Part shown: positions 56,025 to 64,000 of the stretch, piece by piece
Layout of the letters: every line of letters starts with the position of its first letter
How positions within the stretch are numbered: position 1 is the stretch's first letter
Origin: Arthrobacter sp. zg-Y919
GTDB taxonomy: Bacteria; Actinomycetota; Actinomycetes; Actinomycetales; Micrococcaceae
NCBI RefSeq assembly: GCF_030142045.1
Contig: NZ_CP126242.1
Location: forward strand, 2,852,001 to 2,916,000
DNA: 64,000 nucleotides
Direction: 5' to 3'
Notes under the pieces: model-generated
What the model was told of the DNA's origin: nothing
The model's database searches: none
What the model saw: only the letters and a program-made list of their open reading frames with translations
Translations under genes and position numbers: made by a program

Positions 56025-57512
56025 ATGTCTGAGCGCAGAACCCGTCCACCAGGCGGCACTGCTCCCGCGCCGCAAAACGCCGCGGAGGAACCCCACCTCG
56101 CCCGCTCCCTCTCCAGCCGGCACATCCAGCTGCTGGCCATTGGCGGCGCCATCGGCACCGGACTGTTCATGGGGTCCGGCAAGACCATCTCCGCGGCCGG
56201 ACCGTCGGTGATCTTCGTCTACGCGATCATCGGCTTTATGCTCTTCTTCGTTATGCGGGCCATGGGCGAACTGCTGCTCTCCAACCTCAGCTACAAGTCC
56301 TTTACCGACTTTTCGGCGGACCTGCTGGGCCCGTGGGCCGGTTTCTTCACCGGCTGGACCTATTGGTTCTGCTGGGTGGTCACGGGTATTGCGGATGTGG
56401 TGGCGATTGCCCACTACGTCACCTTCTGGTGGCCCAACGCGCCCCTCTGGATACCGGCACTCGCCTGCATCCTGCTCCTGCTGGCGCTGAACCTGCCCAC
56501 CGTCAAGGCCTTCGGCGAAACCGAATTCTGGTTCGCCCTGATCAAGATCGTCGCCATCCTGACCCTCATCGTGGTGGGCCTGGTGATGGTCCTGACCGGC
56601 TTCACGCACGGCGATGGGGTCACGGCCGGCTTCAGCAACCTCTGGGAACACGGCGGCTTCTTCCCCACCGGTCCCATGGGCTTTGTGGCCGGATTCCAGA
56701 TTGCCGTGTTCGCCTTCGTTGGCATTGAACTGGTGGGCACCGCTGCAGCCGAGACCAAGGACCCGGAAAAGAACCTCCCCCGGGCGGTGAACTCGATTCC
56801 CATCCGCGTCCTGCTCTTCTACGTAGGCGCACTGGTGGTGCTTATGGCCGTTATCCCCTGGGACGAATTCAGCGCCGATGAGAGTCCCTTCGTTGGCATG
56901 TTCACCCTGGCCGGGCTCGGCACCGCCGCGGCAATCGTGAACTTCGTGGTGCTGACCTCCGCCGCTTCATCGGCCAACTCCGGGATATATTCCACGTCGC
57001 GTATGGTTTTCGGCCTGGCGCACGACGGCGATGCCCCCCGCCCGTTCGGCCGCCTTTCCCGGCGGAAGGTTCCACAGAACGCCCTGTTCTTCTCCTGCAC
57101 CTTCCTGCTGGCCGGCGTCGTGCTGTTGTACGCCGGCGAGTCCGTCAGCGCCGCCTTCACCCTCGTGAGCACCATTTCCGCGCTGTGCTTCATGTTCGTC
57201 TGGTCCATCATCCTGGTCAGTTACCTGGTGTACCGGAAGCGCCGTCCGCAGCTGCACGAGGCTTCGACCTTCAGGCTGCCCGGCGGCGTCGTTATGGCCT
57301 ACGTGGTTCTGGCATTCTTCGCGTTCATCCTGTGGACGCTGACCACCAATGCGGACACCCTGCAGGCGCTGCTGGTAACCCCCATCTGGTTCGCCCTGCT
57401 CGGCATCGTCTATGCCGTCCTGCGGCGCACCCCGCTGCATCAGGCCCGGGTTGCGGCGTACCGGGCCGAGACCGCCCGCGAGCGTGCCGAGCTGGCGGCA
57501 GGGCAACCGTAA
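56025..57512 (+). CDS. cycA: D-serine/D-alanine/glycine transporter (CycA-like APC permease)
   Basis: The 495-residue, 12-helix amino acid permease is strikingly similar to E. coli CycA across its length, for example LLAIGGAIGTGLFMGSGKTI, GPWAGFFTGWTYWFCWVVTG, FQIAVFAFVGIELVGTAAAETKDPEK and VLTSAASSANSG. It imports glycine, D-alanine and D-serine with protons. It is divergent from the riboswitch-controlled glycine cleavage operon and supplies its substrate. The N terminus has a Pro-rich extension of about 25 residues. Confidence 0.93.
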   Translation: MSERRTRPPGGTAPAPQNAAEEPHLARSLSSRHIQLLAIGGAIGTGLFMGSGKTISAAGPSVIFVYAIIGFMLFFVMRAMGELLLSNLSYKSFTDFSADLLGPWAGFFTGWTYWFCWVVTGIADVVAIAHYVTFWWPNAPLWIPALACILLLLALNLPTVKAFGETEFWFALIKIVAILTLIVVGLVMVLTGFTHGDGVTAGFSNLWEHGGFFPTGPMGFVAGFQIAVFAFVGIELVGTAAAETKDPEKNLPRAVNSIPIRVLLFYVGALVVLMAVIPWDEFSADESPFVGMFTLAGLGTAAAIVNFVVLTSAASSANSGIYSTSRMVFGLAHDGDAPRPFGRLSRRKVPQNALFFSCTFLLAGVVLLYAGESVSAAFTLVSTISALCFMFVWSIILVSYLVYRKRRPQLHEASTFRLPGGVVMAYVVLAFFAFILWTLTTNADTLQALLVTPIWFALLGIVYAVLRRTPLHQARVAAYRAETARERAELAAGQP

Positions 57513-57534
57513 CGGCTGCCCTGATAGACAACCG

Positions 57535-58158
57535 TTAATAGACAACCGTTCCCCGGGAGCTGACCGCAGCGCCTCCACCCGGAGCGCCTGCCTTGCTGCT
57601 GGCATCGATTTCCAGGCCGAAGGTATTCAGGGGCACCTCCAGGGTGGACACCAGGTGCGGCACCACATCCTGCTGGATCCGGGCAATCACCCCCTGCACG
57701 TCGGCGTCGGAATTGACCGTCACCTTCATGGCCAGGTCCGGATCGTCAGCGGTGCCGCGCAGCCGCACGGATGAGCCCACTACTCCGGGCAGCCTTTCCG
57801 TCTCATGGCTGACGGCCGCCGCCAGCACCTGGGGATCGCACACGGTGATGCCGTGCACCGGGTCTTCCTGCAGCCGGAACACTCCTGCCGCCCGGGTCCA
57901 CGGGATCTGGACCACGAGCCACCAGAGTCCCAGGATGCCGAGGATCACCCCCGCCAGCAGCACCGCCCACGGCGCGTAGTCCCCAGCCAAAAGGCCCGAA
58001 GAATCGGACAACACCCGGTCCGACTGTGCGGGGCTGCCGCTGATCAAACGGCCCAGCCACCCGGCGGCAATGAGCAGCGCCAGCGCCCCGGCGGCAAGGA
58101 AAAGGAGCCCGAGGATAATCAGCCAGGTCCGGTTGGCTCTTCCTGAATAGTGCCTCAT
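57535..58158 (-). CDS. AmaP-like alkaline shock membrane anchor protein
   Basis: The 207-residue protein has two hydrophobic helices (about 12-33 and 60-82) and a C-terminal alpha/beta domain with KVTVNSDADVQGVIARIQQDVVPHL, as in AmaP, which holds Asp23 at the membrane in Staphylococcus. It is the last gene of a five-gene leftward run of Asp23-type proteins. The name is inferred from this context and topology. Confidence 0.78.
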   Translation of the reverse strand: MRHYSGRANRTWLIILGLLFLAAGALALLIAAGWLGRLISGSPAQSDRVLSDSSGLLAGDYAPWAVLLAGVILGILGLWWLVVQIPWTRAAGVFRLQEDPVHGITVCDPQVLAAAVSHETERLPGVVGSSVRLRGTADDPDLAMKVTVNSDADVQGVIARIQQDVVPHLVSTLEVPLNTFGLEIDASSKAGAPGGGAAVSSRGTVVY

Positions 58159-58206
58159 TGCCGCTCCGTTTCCTGTTCATCGCCCGCTGCCGGCCGTCCG
58201 GCGTCG

Positions 58207-58821
58207 TCAATCCCGCATCCGGATCGTGGCGGTGACTACCGGCACCGGATCCAGCCCGGTGGCTGCGAGGCGCGAGCGCACCCCGTCCACCACCCAGTGC
58301 TCAAGGTCCGAGGTGCCATGCAGGGCCGTGGACACCTCCAGATGGACCTTACGTGCGGAAGCCGTCGCCGAGGCCGACGCCACCCCGTCAATGTGGTTAC
58401 AGGTGGATGCCGCCAGCCGGGCAACCGCACGCCGGCTCATCACCACGGTTTCCCCGCCCCGGACCGACGGGACACCGCCGGATTCCCCTGCCCCGGGCAG
58501 CCCCGGCATATTCACCGGCTTCGCCCGCAGCGGCAGCGTGGAGAACTCACCCGGGATCATGGCGCACAACAGCAACACCAGCCCAATCAGCAGCAGCACC
58601 ACGGCGCCGGTCCAGCCCCGGGTACTGTTCCAGCCGGTCTCACCGAGCCAACGCAGCGGTTCGGTGACGAACGGGGGCCAGCTTCCCTGCACCAGGCGCG
58701 CGATGGCGCCCCACACCAGCCCGACACCCAGGGCGAGCAGAAGGACTGCGGAAATGGCCGCGGGAACGGACCGGCTGGGCCGGCGCCGCATGGACACCGG
58801 CGGCGGGGTTTTCGCTGTCAT
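58207..58821 (-). CDS. DUF6286 family membrane protein
   Basis: The 204-residue protein has two hydrophobic helices (about 20-42 and 72-90) and a soluble C-terminal domain beginning VMSRRAVARLAA and containing RKVHLEVSTALHG. This resembles DUF6286 proteins that accompany actinobacterial Asp23 genes. Its soluble domain looks structurally similar to that of the AmaP-like protein. Its start overlaps the stop of the Asp23 gene (ATGA), showing translational coupling. Confidence 0.78.
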   Translation of the reverse strand: MTAKTPPPVSMRRRPSRSVPAAISAVLLLALGVGLVWGAIARLVQGSWPPFVTEPLRWLGETGWNSTRGWTGAVVLLLIGLVLLLCAMIPGEFSTLPLRAKPVNMPGLPGAGESGGVPSVRGGETVVMSRRAVARLAASTCNHIDGVASASATASARKVHLEVSTALHGTSDLEHWVVDGVRSRLAATGLDPVPVVTATIRMRD

Positions 58822-59219
58822 TGCAGCTTCCTCCGGCCGCGTTTCTCCCGCTGCGGCGGCTTCAGCCAGGACACGGTAATGTCCACCTGCTTCACCTGCA
58901 CCCCGGTCAGGGCCGTCACCCGCTCGGTGATGCGCCGGCGCAGCTGTTCGGTGGCCTGCCGCAGCGGCATCGGATAGGGAAGGCCGACGGTGACCTTGAG
59001 GCTTGCGGCGTTGCCGGCCAGTTCCACTGTGGCATCCGGGCGTGCCGAGAGGTCGGCCCGCGTGCCGATGCCCAGGAATCCTCCCGAGCTCCCGCCCGCA
59101 AACGTTTCGTCCCGGGCCACCTGGCTTGCTGTTTTCTCCAGCACCCGGCGGGCCAGGACCGTTTCGCCTCGGTCATTAACATCGGCCGCCGGATGCAGCG
59201 GTGCCGGGGAAATGCTCAT
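58818..59219 (-). CDS. Asp23/Gls24 family envelope stress protein (short paralogue)
   Basis: This 133-residue cytoplasmic protein has the Asp23/Gls24 pattern: a strand VELAGNAASLKVTVGLPYPMPL followed by a helix LRQATEQLRRRITERVTALTG and a strand VKQVDITVSWL. It is more divergent than the first Asp23 gene. It overlaps both neighbours by 4 bp, so three consecutive genes are translationally coupled. Confidence 0.83.
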   Translation of the reverse strand: MSISPAPLHPAADVNDRGETVLARRVLEKTASQVARDETFAGGSSGGFLGIGTRADLSARPDATVELAGNAASLKVTVGLPYPMPLRQATEQLRRRITERVTALTGVQVKQVDITVSWLKPPQREKRGRRKLQ

Positions 59220-59395
59220 CGGCTTGACGCTTTACCGAGCATTCCCTGAACGTCCACCTTCCCGTCCGCCACCAGCCCCACCAGCAGGCCGATCAGGCCG
59301 AACAGGACCGTGATGAGGAAAGCCAGCCACCCACCAAAGGCCAGTACGATTCCCAGCGCCAGCCCGATTACCAGACACCACCGCGTTGCGGACAT
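59216..59395 (-). CDS. Small DUF2273-like membrane protein
   Basis: This 59-residue protein consists of a long hydrophobic hairpin (about residues 6-46, LVIGLALGIVLAFGGWLAFL and then LFGLIGLLVGLVADG) followed by a short hydrophilic tail KVDVQGMLGK. Size, sequence style and operon place match DUF2273 peptides that accompany Asp23 genes. AAAGGAGG is 5 bp before the ATG at 59395, one of the best ribosome sites in the window. Its stop overlaps the next start. Confidence 0.85.
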   Translation of the reverse strand: MSATRWCLVIGLALGIVLAFGGWLAFLITVLFGLIGLLVGLVADGKVDVQGMLGKASSR

Positions 59396-59425
59396 GGAGT
59401 CCTCCTTTTGGTTCTAGAAGTGCCT

Positions 59426-60004
59426 TTACTCCAGGGACTTGGACGGCCTGGAGTCCGACTGGTCGTCCTGGTCATCGCTCTCATCCGGCAGATGGACGTC
59501 GGTGACATTCACATTCACTTCCAGCACTTCCAGCCCGGTGGCGTTCTCCACCGACCGGATGACGTTACGCCGGATGCCCTGGCTCACCTCCACCACGGAA
59601 TAGCCGTACTCCACCACGATGCTCACGTCGATGGCGGCCTGCCGTTCACCCTTTTCCACCGTGACGCCGTTGCTGACATTGGTCTGCGAACCCGGAATCC
59701 GTTCAGTCATGGAGCTGAACGCCCGTCTGGCCGCATTGCCCATCGCGTGCACGCCCGGAACCTCCCGGGTGGCCATTCCGGCCAGCTTCTGCACCACGGT
59801 TTCCTCAATGGTGGTATCGCCCCTGGGCGTCTGCAGCGGCCCGCCCCTTTGCCGGGTGTCGGCCGACGGCGACCCCTGGCCCGAGCCCTCTACGCTCTGC
59901 TTGCTCGGGCCGCCCTGCATGCTTTGGCCACCCTGCATACTCTGGCCGCCCTGCGAACGGGCCGTAGCGGACGTAGCCCCCGCTGTCTCTGATGGATCTG
60001 CCAT
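59426..60004 (-). CDS. Asp23/Gls24 family envelope stress response protein
   Basis: The 192-residue protein has a low-complexity N terminus with repeated GGQSMQ units (about 18-50), then the Asp23 core: TTIEETVVQKLAGMATREVPGVHAMG, AAIDVSIVVEYGYSVVEVSQGIRRNVI and LEVNVNVTDVHLP, and an acidic tail. Family members line the inner membrane and respond to cell-wall stress. It heads the operon, with AGGAG 10 bp before the ATG, and diverges from a sigma factor gene. Confidence 0.9.
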   Translation of the reverse strand: MADPSETAGATSATARSQGGQSMQGGQSMQGGPSKQSVEGSGQGSPSADTRQRGGPLQTPRGDTTIEETVVQKLAGMATREVPGVHAMGNAARRAFSSMTERIPGSQTNVSNGVTVEKGERQAAIDVSIVVEYGYSVVEVSQGIRRNVIRSVENATGLEVLEVNVNVTDVHLPDESDDQDDQSDSRPSKSLE

Positions 60005-60233
60005 GGGAAATCATCTCCTGCATTCATTGCGGCTTCACCGCGCACGTCCCTTACAGACTTAAAGACGGACGCTGCCCGGAATCGTCACGGTGAAACCATA
60101 AGTTCGGGCATCTTCCCCCTGGACCGGGGCCGGGTTATTCCGCCGGGTCTGCGGCTCTGGGAAAATATGCCGAAGGAAAATGCGGCGAAGGAGTGCTCTA
60201 GGTCCGGTCGCTTCCGGACGGGACAGGGACACC

Positions 60234-60875
60234 ATGGCAGGGCTTGCACCGGCGGCACCGAACGGCAGCGATCCCCAGCGCAGCTGTTCCGCAGACAGGC
60301 AGTCCCCTGAGGCTGCGCTGGTTGCACTCGCCCGGGAAGGGGACCTGCCCGCCTTCGAGTACCTCGTGGCCATGTACCAGCGGCGGCTGTTCCGGCTGGC
60401 GTACCGCATGCTTCGGGACCGCGGGGAGGCCGAGGACGTCGTCCAGGACACGCTTACCGCCGGATGGCGGCAGCTCCCGGACCTGAAGCGGGAGGACGCC
60501 TTCGGCAGCTGGGTGTACCGGACGGCCACCAACCGCTGCCTGGATGTGCTGCGGCACCGTTCCGCCCACCCCCAGGACCTCCCCGGAGCCGATCCCCTGG
60601 CCGACGCGGCCGCCGGCACGGACGGACCGGACCGGCAGCCGGTCCAGGGATCGGATCCGCACCACACGGCAGAGGTCGCGGCGGAACTGGACGCCCTCCG
60701 GCGGGCCCTCGCCCTGCTCCCCGCGGACCAGCGCGCCTGCTGGCTGCTGCGCGAAGTGCATGGCCAAAGCTATGCGGAGATCGGTGCCGCCCTACGCATC
60801 ACTCCGCAGGCGGTGCGGGGCCGGCTGGCCCGTGCCCGCGAGCGCCTGTCGGCAGCTATGACGGAGTGGCGCTAA
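60234..60875 (+). CDS. ECF-like RNA polymerase sigma factor
   Basis: The 213-residue protein has region 2 (FEYLVAMYQRRLFRLAYRMLRDRGEAEDVVQDTLTAGW) and region 4 (ALALLPADQRACWLLREVHGQSYAEIGAALRITPQAVRGRLARAR) joined by a charged linker, the layout of extracytoplasmic-function sigma factors. An ATG at 60180 in the same frame is possible; 60234 has AGGG 5 bp upstream. No anti-sigma gene follows. The divergent Asp23 operon is the natural candidate target. Confidence 0.88.
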   Translation: MAGLAPAAPNGSDPQRSCSADRQSPEAALVALAREGDLPAFEYLVAMYQRRLFRLAYRMLRDRGEAEDVVQDTLTAGWRQLPDLKREDAFGSWVYRTATNRCLDVLRHRSAHPQDLPGADPLADAAAGTDGPDRQPVQGSDPHHTAEVAAELDALRRALALLPADQRACWLLREVHGQSYAEIGAALRITPQAVRGRLARARERLSAAMTEWR

Positions 60876-60930
60876 CGCCCTTGTTGTTCCACTGGGCTGA
60901 CAATAATATCTCCGATACGGAAAAGGTTTC

Positions 60931-60952
60931 GGGGATCACTTTTGGGGATCAC
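60931..60952. promoter_or_regulatory. Direct repeat GGGGATCAC before aceB
   Basis: GGGGATCAC occurs twice with a TTTT spacer (60931-60939 and 60944-60952), 41-62 bp before the aceB ATG and next to an AT-rich stretch. A 13-bp period with identical 9-mers is typical of tandem activator or repressor sites. Glyoxylate genes are strongly carbon-regulated in actinobacteria, but I cannot name the regulator. Confidence 0.5.
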
Positions 60953-60992
60953 CCTTGACTGTCCACCCGGATTGCCCACAGGGAGAATCATT

Positions 60993-62591
60993 ATGGCCAT
61001 TGAAGTAACAGACCTCTCGCCCGCCGAAGGATCGGAGCACATCCTGACGCCGGCGGCGCTGGAATTCATCGAGGAACTCCACCGCCGCTTCCGGAGCGTC
61101 CGGGACGAACGCCTTGCTGCCCGTTCCATCCGCCGGCAGGAGGCCGCATCCACCGGCCGGCTGGATTTCCTCCCCGAGACCACCGATATCCGCAACGGGG
61201 ACTGGAAGGTGGCCGAAGCGCCCTCCGCCCTGCAGGACCGCCGGGTGGAAATGACCGGCCCTGCCTCGCCCGCCAAGATGGCCATCAACGCGCTCAACTC
61301 CGGCGCCAAGGTCTGGTTGGCGGACCTTGAGGATGCCTGCACCCCCACCTGGCACAACGTGGTGGATTCACAGGTGAACCTTTACCGTGCGGCACGCAGC
61401 GAGCTGTCCTTCACCTCCCCCGAGGGCAAGGAATACTCACTGCGCACGGATACGCCGCTCGCCGTCGTCGTGATGCGTCCGCGCGGCTGGCACCTGCCGG
61501 AAAAGCACGTGGTGATCGACGGCGAACCTGCCGTGGGCGCACTAGTGGACTTCGGCCTGCACTTCTTCGCCAACGCCCGGCAACTGCTGGACAACGGGCA
61601 GGGACCGTATTACTACCTGCCCAAGATGGAAAGCCATCTGGAAGCCCGCCTCTGGAACGATGTCTTCACCTTCGCCGAGGACTACGTGGGTGTGCCCCAG
61701 GGTTCCGTCCGTGCCACCGTCCTGATCGAGACCATTCCGGCCGCGTTCGAAATGGAGGAAATCCTCTACGAACTGCGGGACCATGCCTCGGGGCTGAACG
61801 CCGGGCGCTGGGATTACCTGTTCAGCATGATCAAGGTCTTCCGCGACGCCGGGAAGGACTACCTGCTGCCGGACCGGGCCGATGTCTCCATGACCGCACC
61901 CTTCATGCGCGCCTACACCGAACTGCTCGTGAAGACCTGCCACCGGCGCGGGGCCTTTGCCATGGGCGGCATGGCGGCCTTCATCCCCAACCGGCGCGAG
62001 CCCGAGGTGACGGCAGCCGCCCTGGCGAAAGTGAAGGATGACAAAACCCGTGAGGCCGGCGACGGTTTTGACGGTTCCTGGGTGGCCCACCCCGATCTGG
62101 TGCCCGTCTGCCGGGAGGTCTTCGACGACGTCCTGGGCGACAAGCCGAACCAGGTGGACCGGCAGCGTGAAGACGTCTCCGTCACTGCCACCGACCTGCT
62201 CGATGTCAGCACTGCCGAAGGGTCCATCACGGAGGCCGGGCTGCGGTCCAACCTGTACGTGGCCATCTACTACGTGGCCATCTGGCTCTCCGGCAACGGT
62301 GCCGTGGCCATCCGGAACCTGATGGAGGACGCCGCCACGGCGGAGATTTCCCGGTCGCAGGTCTGGCAGCAGGTGCGGAACAACGTGGTGCTCGAAGACA
62401 CCGGCGAGACCGTCACGGAAGAGCTGGTCAGCCGGATCCTGGCCGAGGAAACGGAGCGGCTGCGCGGGGAGGTGTCCGCGGATATGTTCACCGGCTACTT
62501 CGAGCCGGCCAGCCGCATCATCGGGGAGATCTGCCTCTCCAAGGACTACACCGATTTCCTGACGTTGCCGGCGTACGAACTCATTGACTAG
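60993..62591 (+). CDS. aceB: Malate synthase A
   Basis: The 532-residue enzyme has the MSA layout and motifs: NSGAKVWLADLEDACTPTW near the N terminus, ATVLIETIPAAFEMEEILYELRDHASGLNAGRWDYLFS in the centre, and SFDGSWVAHPDL-like GFDGSWVAHPDLVPV. It condenses glyoxylate with acetyl-CoA to malate. Length equals E. coli AceB (about 533). Isocitrate lyase is not in the window. GGGAG is 6 bp before the ATG. The 3' end overlaps the alcohol dehydrogenase gene by 11 bp on the other strand. Confidence 0.95.
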   Translation: MAIEVTDLSPAEGSEHILTPAALEFIEELHRRFRSVRDERLAARSIRRQEAASTGRLDFLPETTDIRNGDWKVAEAPSALQDRRVEMTGPASPAKMAINALNSGAKVWLADLEDACTPTWHNVVDSQVNLYRAARSELSFTSPEGKEYSLRTDTPLAVVVMRPRGWHLPEKHVVIDGEPAVGALVDFGLHFFANARQLLDNGQGPYYYLPKMESHLEARLWNDVFTFAEDYVGVPQGSVRATVLIETIPAAFEMEEILYELRDHASGLNAGRWDYLFSMIKVFRDAGKDYLLPDRADVSMTAPFMRAYTELLVKTCHRRGAFAMGGMAAFIPNRREPEVTAAALAKVKDDKTREAGDGFDGSWVAHPDLVPVCREVFDDVLGDKPNQVDRQREDVSVTATDLLDVSTAEGSITEAGLRSNLYVAIYYVAIWLSGNGAVAIRNLMEDAATAEISRSQVWQQVRNNVVLEDTGETVTEELVSRILAEETERLRGEVSADMFTGYFEPASRIIGEICLSKDYTDFLTLPAYELID

Positions 62592-63723
62592 CGGGACTGT
62601 CGAAGCGGATCACCTGGCGGATGGCCTGGCCGTCCGCCAGGGTGTCCATGGCCGCATTGATGTCTTCCAGTGCGATGGTGGCGGACACTAATTCCTCCAC
62701 CGGCAGCTTCCCCTCCCGCCACAACTGGGCGTAGACGGGAATGTCCCGGTCAGGGACGGCCGATCCCAGGTAGCTGCCGATGATGGTGCGTGCCTCCGCG
62801 GTGAGCGTCAGCGGCGCAATTTCGGCGGTCTGGTCCGGTGCTGGCAGTCCAACAGTGACCGTGGTGCCGCCCGGGGCGGTAATCCGCACGGCGGTTTCGA
62901 ACGCGCGGGGATGCCCTGCCGCTTCGATCACGAGCGCGGGCCGGATGCCGGCGTCGAGCGCCTCCTGCGGGGTGTAGACCGCGTCGGCGCCGAGTTCGCG
63001 TGCACGGGCCAGCTTCTCCGGCAGCGCATCGATGCCGATCACGCTGCGCACGTCCAGGGACAGGGCCGTCAGCAACGCGGCCATCCCGACGCCGCCCAAC
63101 CCAACAATGGCGACGTCGTCATCCTTGCCGGGGCGTGCAGGGTTCAGCACCGCGCCGCCTCCGGTCAGCACGGCGCAGCCCAGCAGGGCGGCCACGTGCG
63201 GGGGTATGTCGTCATCCACCGGCACCACGGATCTGCGGTTGACGACGGCGTGCGTGGCGAAGCCGGAGACCCCCAGATGGTGCCGCACTTCTTCGCCGTC
63301 GGCACCGTGCAGGCGTATCCCGCCCCCGAGCAGCGTCCCGGCATTGTTGGCAGCGGATCCGGGGATGCAGGGCATCTTGCCCCCGGTGCGGCAGCCGGCA
63401 CATTCCCCGCAGCGGGGCAGGAAAGCCATCACCACGCGCTGGCCGACGGCGAGGTCCGCCACGCCCTCACCCAGTTCCTCCACCTTTCCCGCAGCCTCAT
63501 GCCCAAGCAGCATGGGCAGCGGCCGGACCCGGCTGCCGTTCACCACCGACAGGTCAGAATGGCACAGGCTCGCGGCCTCGATGCGCACCAGGATTTCGCC
63601 CGGCCCCGGCGGGTCCAGCTGGAGATCCTGGACCACCACCGGCCGGGAATCCGCATATGGCCGCGGGGCGCCAATGGTCTGCAGGACCGCGCCTCTGATC
63701 GACCTGGTGCTGTGGGTACCCAT
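62581..63723 (-). CDS. Zinc-dependent alcohol dehydrogenase (MDR family, class III-like)
   Basis: The 380-residue MDR enzyme keeps the catalytic zinc ligands (CHSDLS, GHEAAG), the structural zinc loop CGECAGCRTGGKMPC, the coenzyme fold VGLGGVGMAALL followed by IDALPEK (Asp for NAD), and the C-terminal LEDINAAMDTLADGQAIRQVI. It resembles S-(hydroxymethyl)mycothiol/glutathione and aryl-alcohol dehydrogenases, so a role with aldehydes or alcohols is likely. It is convergent with aceB. Confidence 0.9.
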   Translation of the reverse strand: MGTHSTRSIRGAVLQTIGAPRPYADSRPVVVQDLQLDPPGPGEILVRIEAASLCHSDLSVVNGSRVRPLPMLLGHEAAGKVEELGEGVADLAVGQRVVMAFLPRCGECAGCRTGGKMPCIPGSAANNAGTLLGGGIRLHGADGEEVRHHLGVSGFATHAVVNRRSVVPVDDDIPPHVAALLGCAVLTGGGAVLNPARPGKDDDVAIVGLGGVGMAALLTALSLDVRSVIGIDALPEKLARARELGADAVYTPQEALDAGIRPALVIEAAGHPRAFETAVRITAPGGTTVTVGLPAPDQTAEIAPLTLTAEARTIIGSYLGSAVPDRDIPVYAQLWREGKLPVEELVSATIALEDINAAMDTLADGQAIRQVIRFDSPASQ

Positions 63724-63896
63724 GAACTCTCCCTCGAGTAACGTCGAACCGTTTCCGGTCCGGGCCGGCTTTTCTCCACGACAGCCCTATTCCACCATGC
63801 CTGTGCTGCACCGTTCCGGCGGTGGCCCAGGCATCTTTACCCGTGCCGCCCCGCGTTTCCGTGCGCCATGGCCGATTACTTTGGCAAGATGAGGGC

Positions 63897-64000
63897 ATGA
63901 GTGAGAGTTCCAGGACCGTACCGGCACTGCCGGACAAAGACACCCTTGCATTGAAGCGTGCGCTGGCCGCCGGTGACGTCACCGTCTTCGTGGACGGCAC
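63897..64000 (+). CDS. Partial CDS, unrecognised N terminus
   Basis: An ATG at 63897 with GAGGG 1-5 bp upstream opens a frame that leaves the window after 34 complete codons. The visible part (MSESSRTVPALPDKDTLALK and following) is hydrophilic and ends in a strand-like VTVFVDG. This is not enough to identify a family. It diverges from the alcohol dehydrogenase gene. Confidence 0.6.
   Translation, partial: MSESSRTVPALPDKDTLALKRALAAGDVTVFVDG

Noticed and set aside
60078..60104. ECF-type promoter (GGAA...GTT) between the Asp23 operon and the sigma factor
   Set aside because: The boxes are imperfect and the spacer is about 19 bp, longer than the usual 16-17.

Overview
The window is high-GC actinobacterial chromosome. 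Gene content (malate synthase A, a complete glycine cleavage operon, actinobacterial DUF6286/Asp23 stress genes, F420-type reductase, many MarR/TetR-controlled exporters), GTG/TTG start use and strong GGAGG ribosome binding sites point to a soil Micrococcaceae, most likely Arthrobacter sensu lato. No rRNA, tRNA, CRISPR array, transposase or phage gene was recognised. Most of the window looks like ordinary chromosome. A few AT-richer islands (the left edge, 20531-21673, about 28850-29345) look acquired or non-coding.

Layout. 1-5.2 kb: a partial unrecognised gene, an F420/NADPH reductase, a RibD-type reductase, an ABC exporter pair, a Gdx/SugE guanidinium exporter behind a guanidine-III riboswitch, and a small gene broken by an in-frame amber codon. 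5.2-15.7 kb: VanZ, a 3-hydroxybenzoate 4-monooxygenase-like flavoprotein, LtrA, YnfA, a DUF2252 protein, a UvrA-like ABC protein, an esterase; an 85-bp palindromic repeat occurs twice here and a shorter relative occurs at 32.27 kb. 15.7-18.2 kb: a small protein with serine at nearly every third residue, divergent from a leaderless membrane-protein/HTH operon; cupin and aldo/keto reductase. 18.4-29.8 kb: SDR, serine hydrolase, an unusual membrane-anchored GNAT protein, DUF2254, an MFS exporter with its MarR regulator, and an RsbQ-like hydrolase overlapping a PAS histidine kinase. 29.3-37.5 kb: three regulator/exporter units (MarR-ABC, MarR-MFS, TetR-MMPL), each with a candidate operator.

37.5-43.6 kb: a lactate-use run (LctP permease, FAD-dependent 2-hydroxyacid dehydrogenase) followed by a DUF2231-Rieske protein and an aldo/keto reductase, then DUF4383. 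43.7-46.4 kb: a stand-alone cytochrome oxidase subunit I and an SDR. 46.4-57.5 kb: a glycine/serine island. A tandem glycine riboswitch leads gcvP-gcvT-gcvH-glyA-sdaA and an AGCS symporter, and a CycA-type permease points away from it. Together these import glycine, D-alanine, D-serine and alanine, cleave glycine, interconvert glycine and serine, and deaminate serine to pyruvate.

57.5-60.9 kb: an envelope-stress operon (two Asp23 proteins, a DUF2273-like peptide, DUF6286, an AmaP-like anchor) divergent from an ECF-like sigma factor. 61-64 kb: malate synthase A, a zinc alcohol dehydrogenase, and the start of an unrecognised gene.

The observations I consider most worth following are the TM-beta-GNAT-cysteine protein, the RsbQ-like/histidine kinase pair, the Ser-x-x repeat protein with its leaderless neighbour, a predicted Shine-Dalgarno-sequestering leader on the AGCS gene that shares an exact 14-mer with the DUF4383 leader, the guanidine-III riboswitch, and the modular GGCAGCAG repeat. 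All calls come from reading the sequence; no database search was run.
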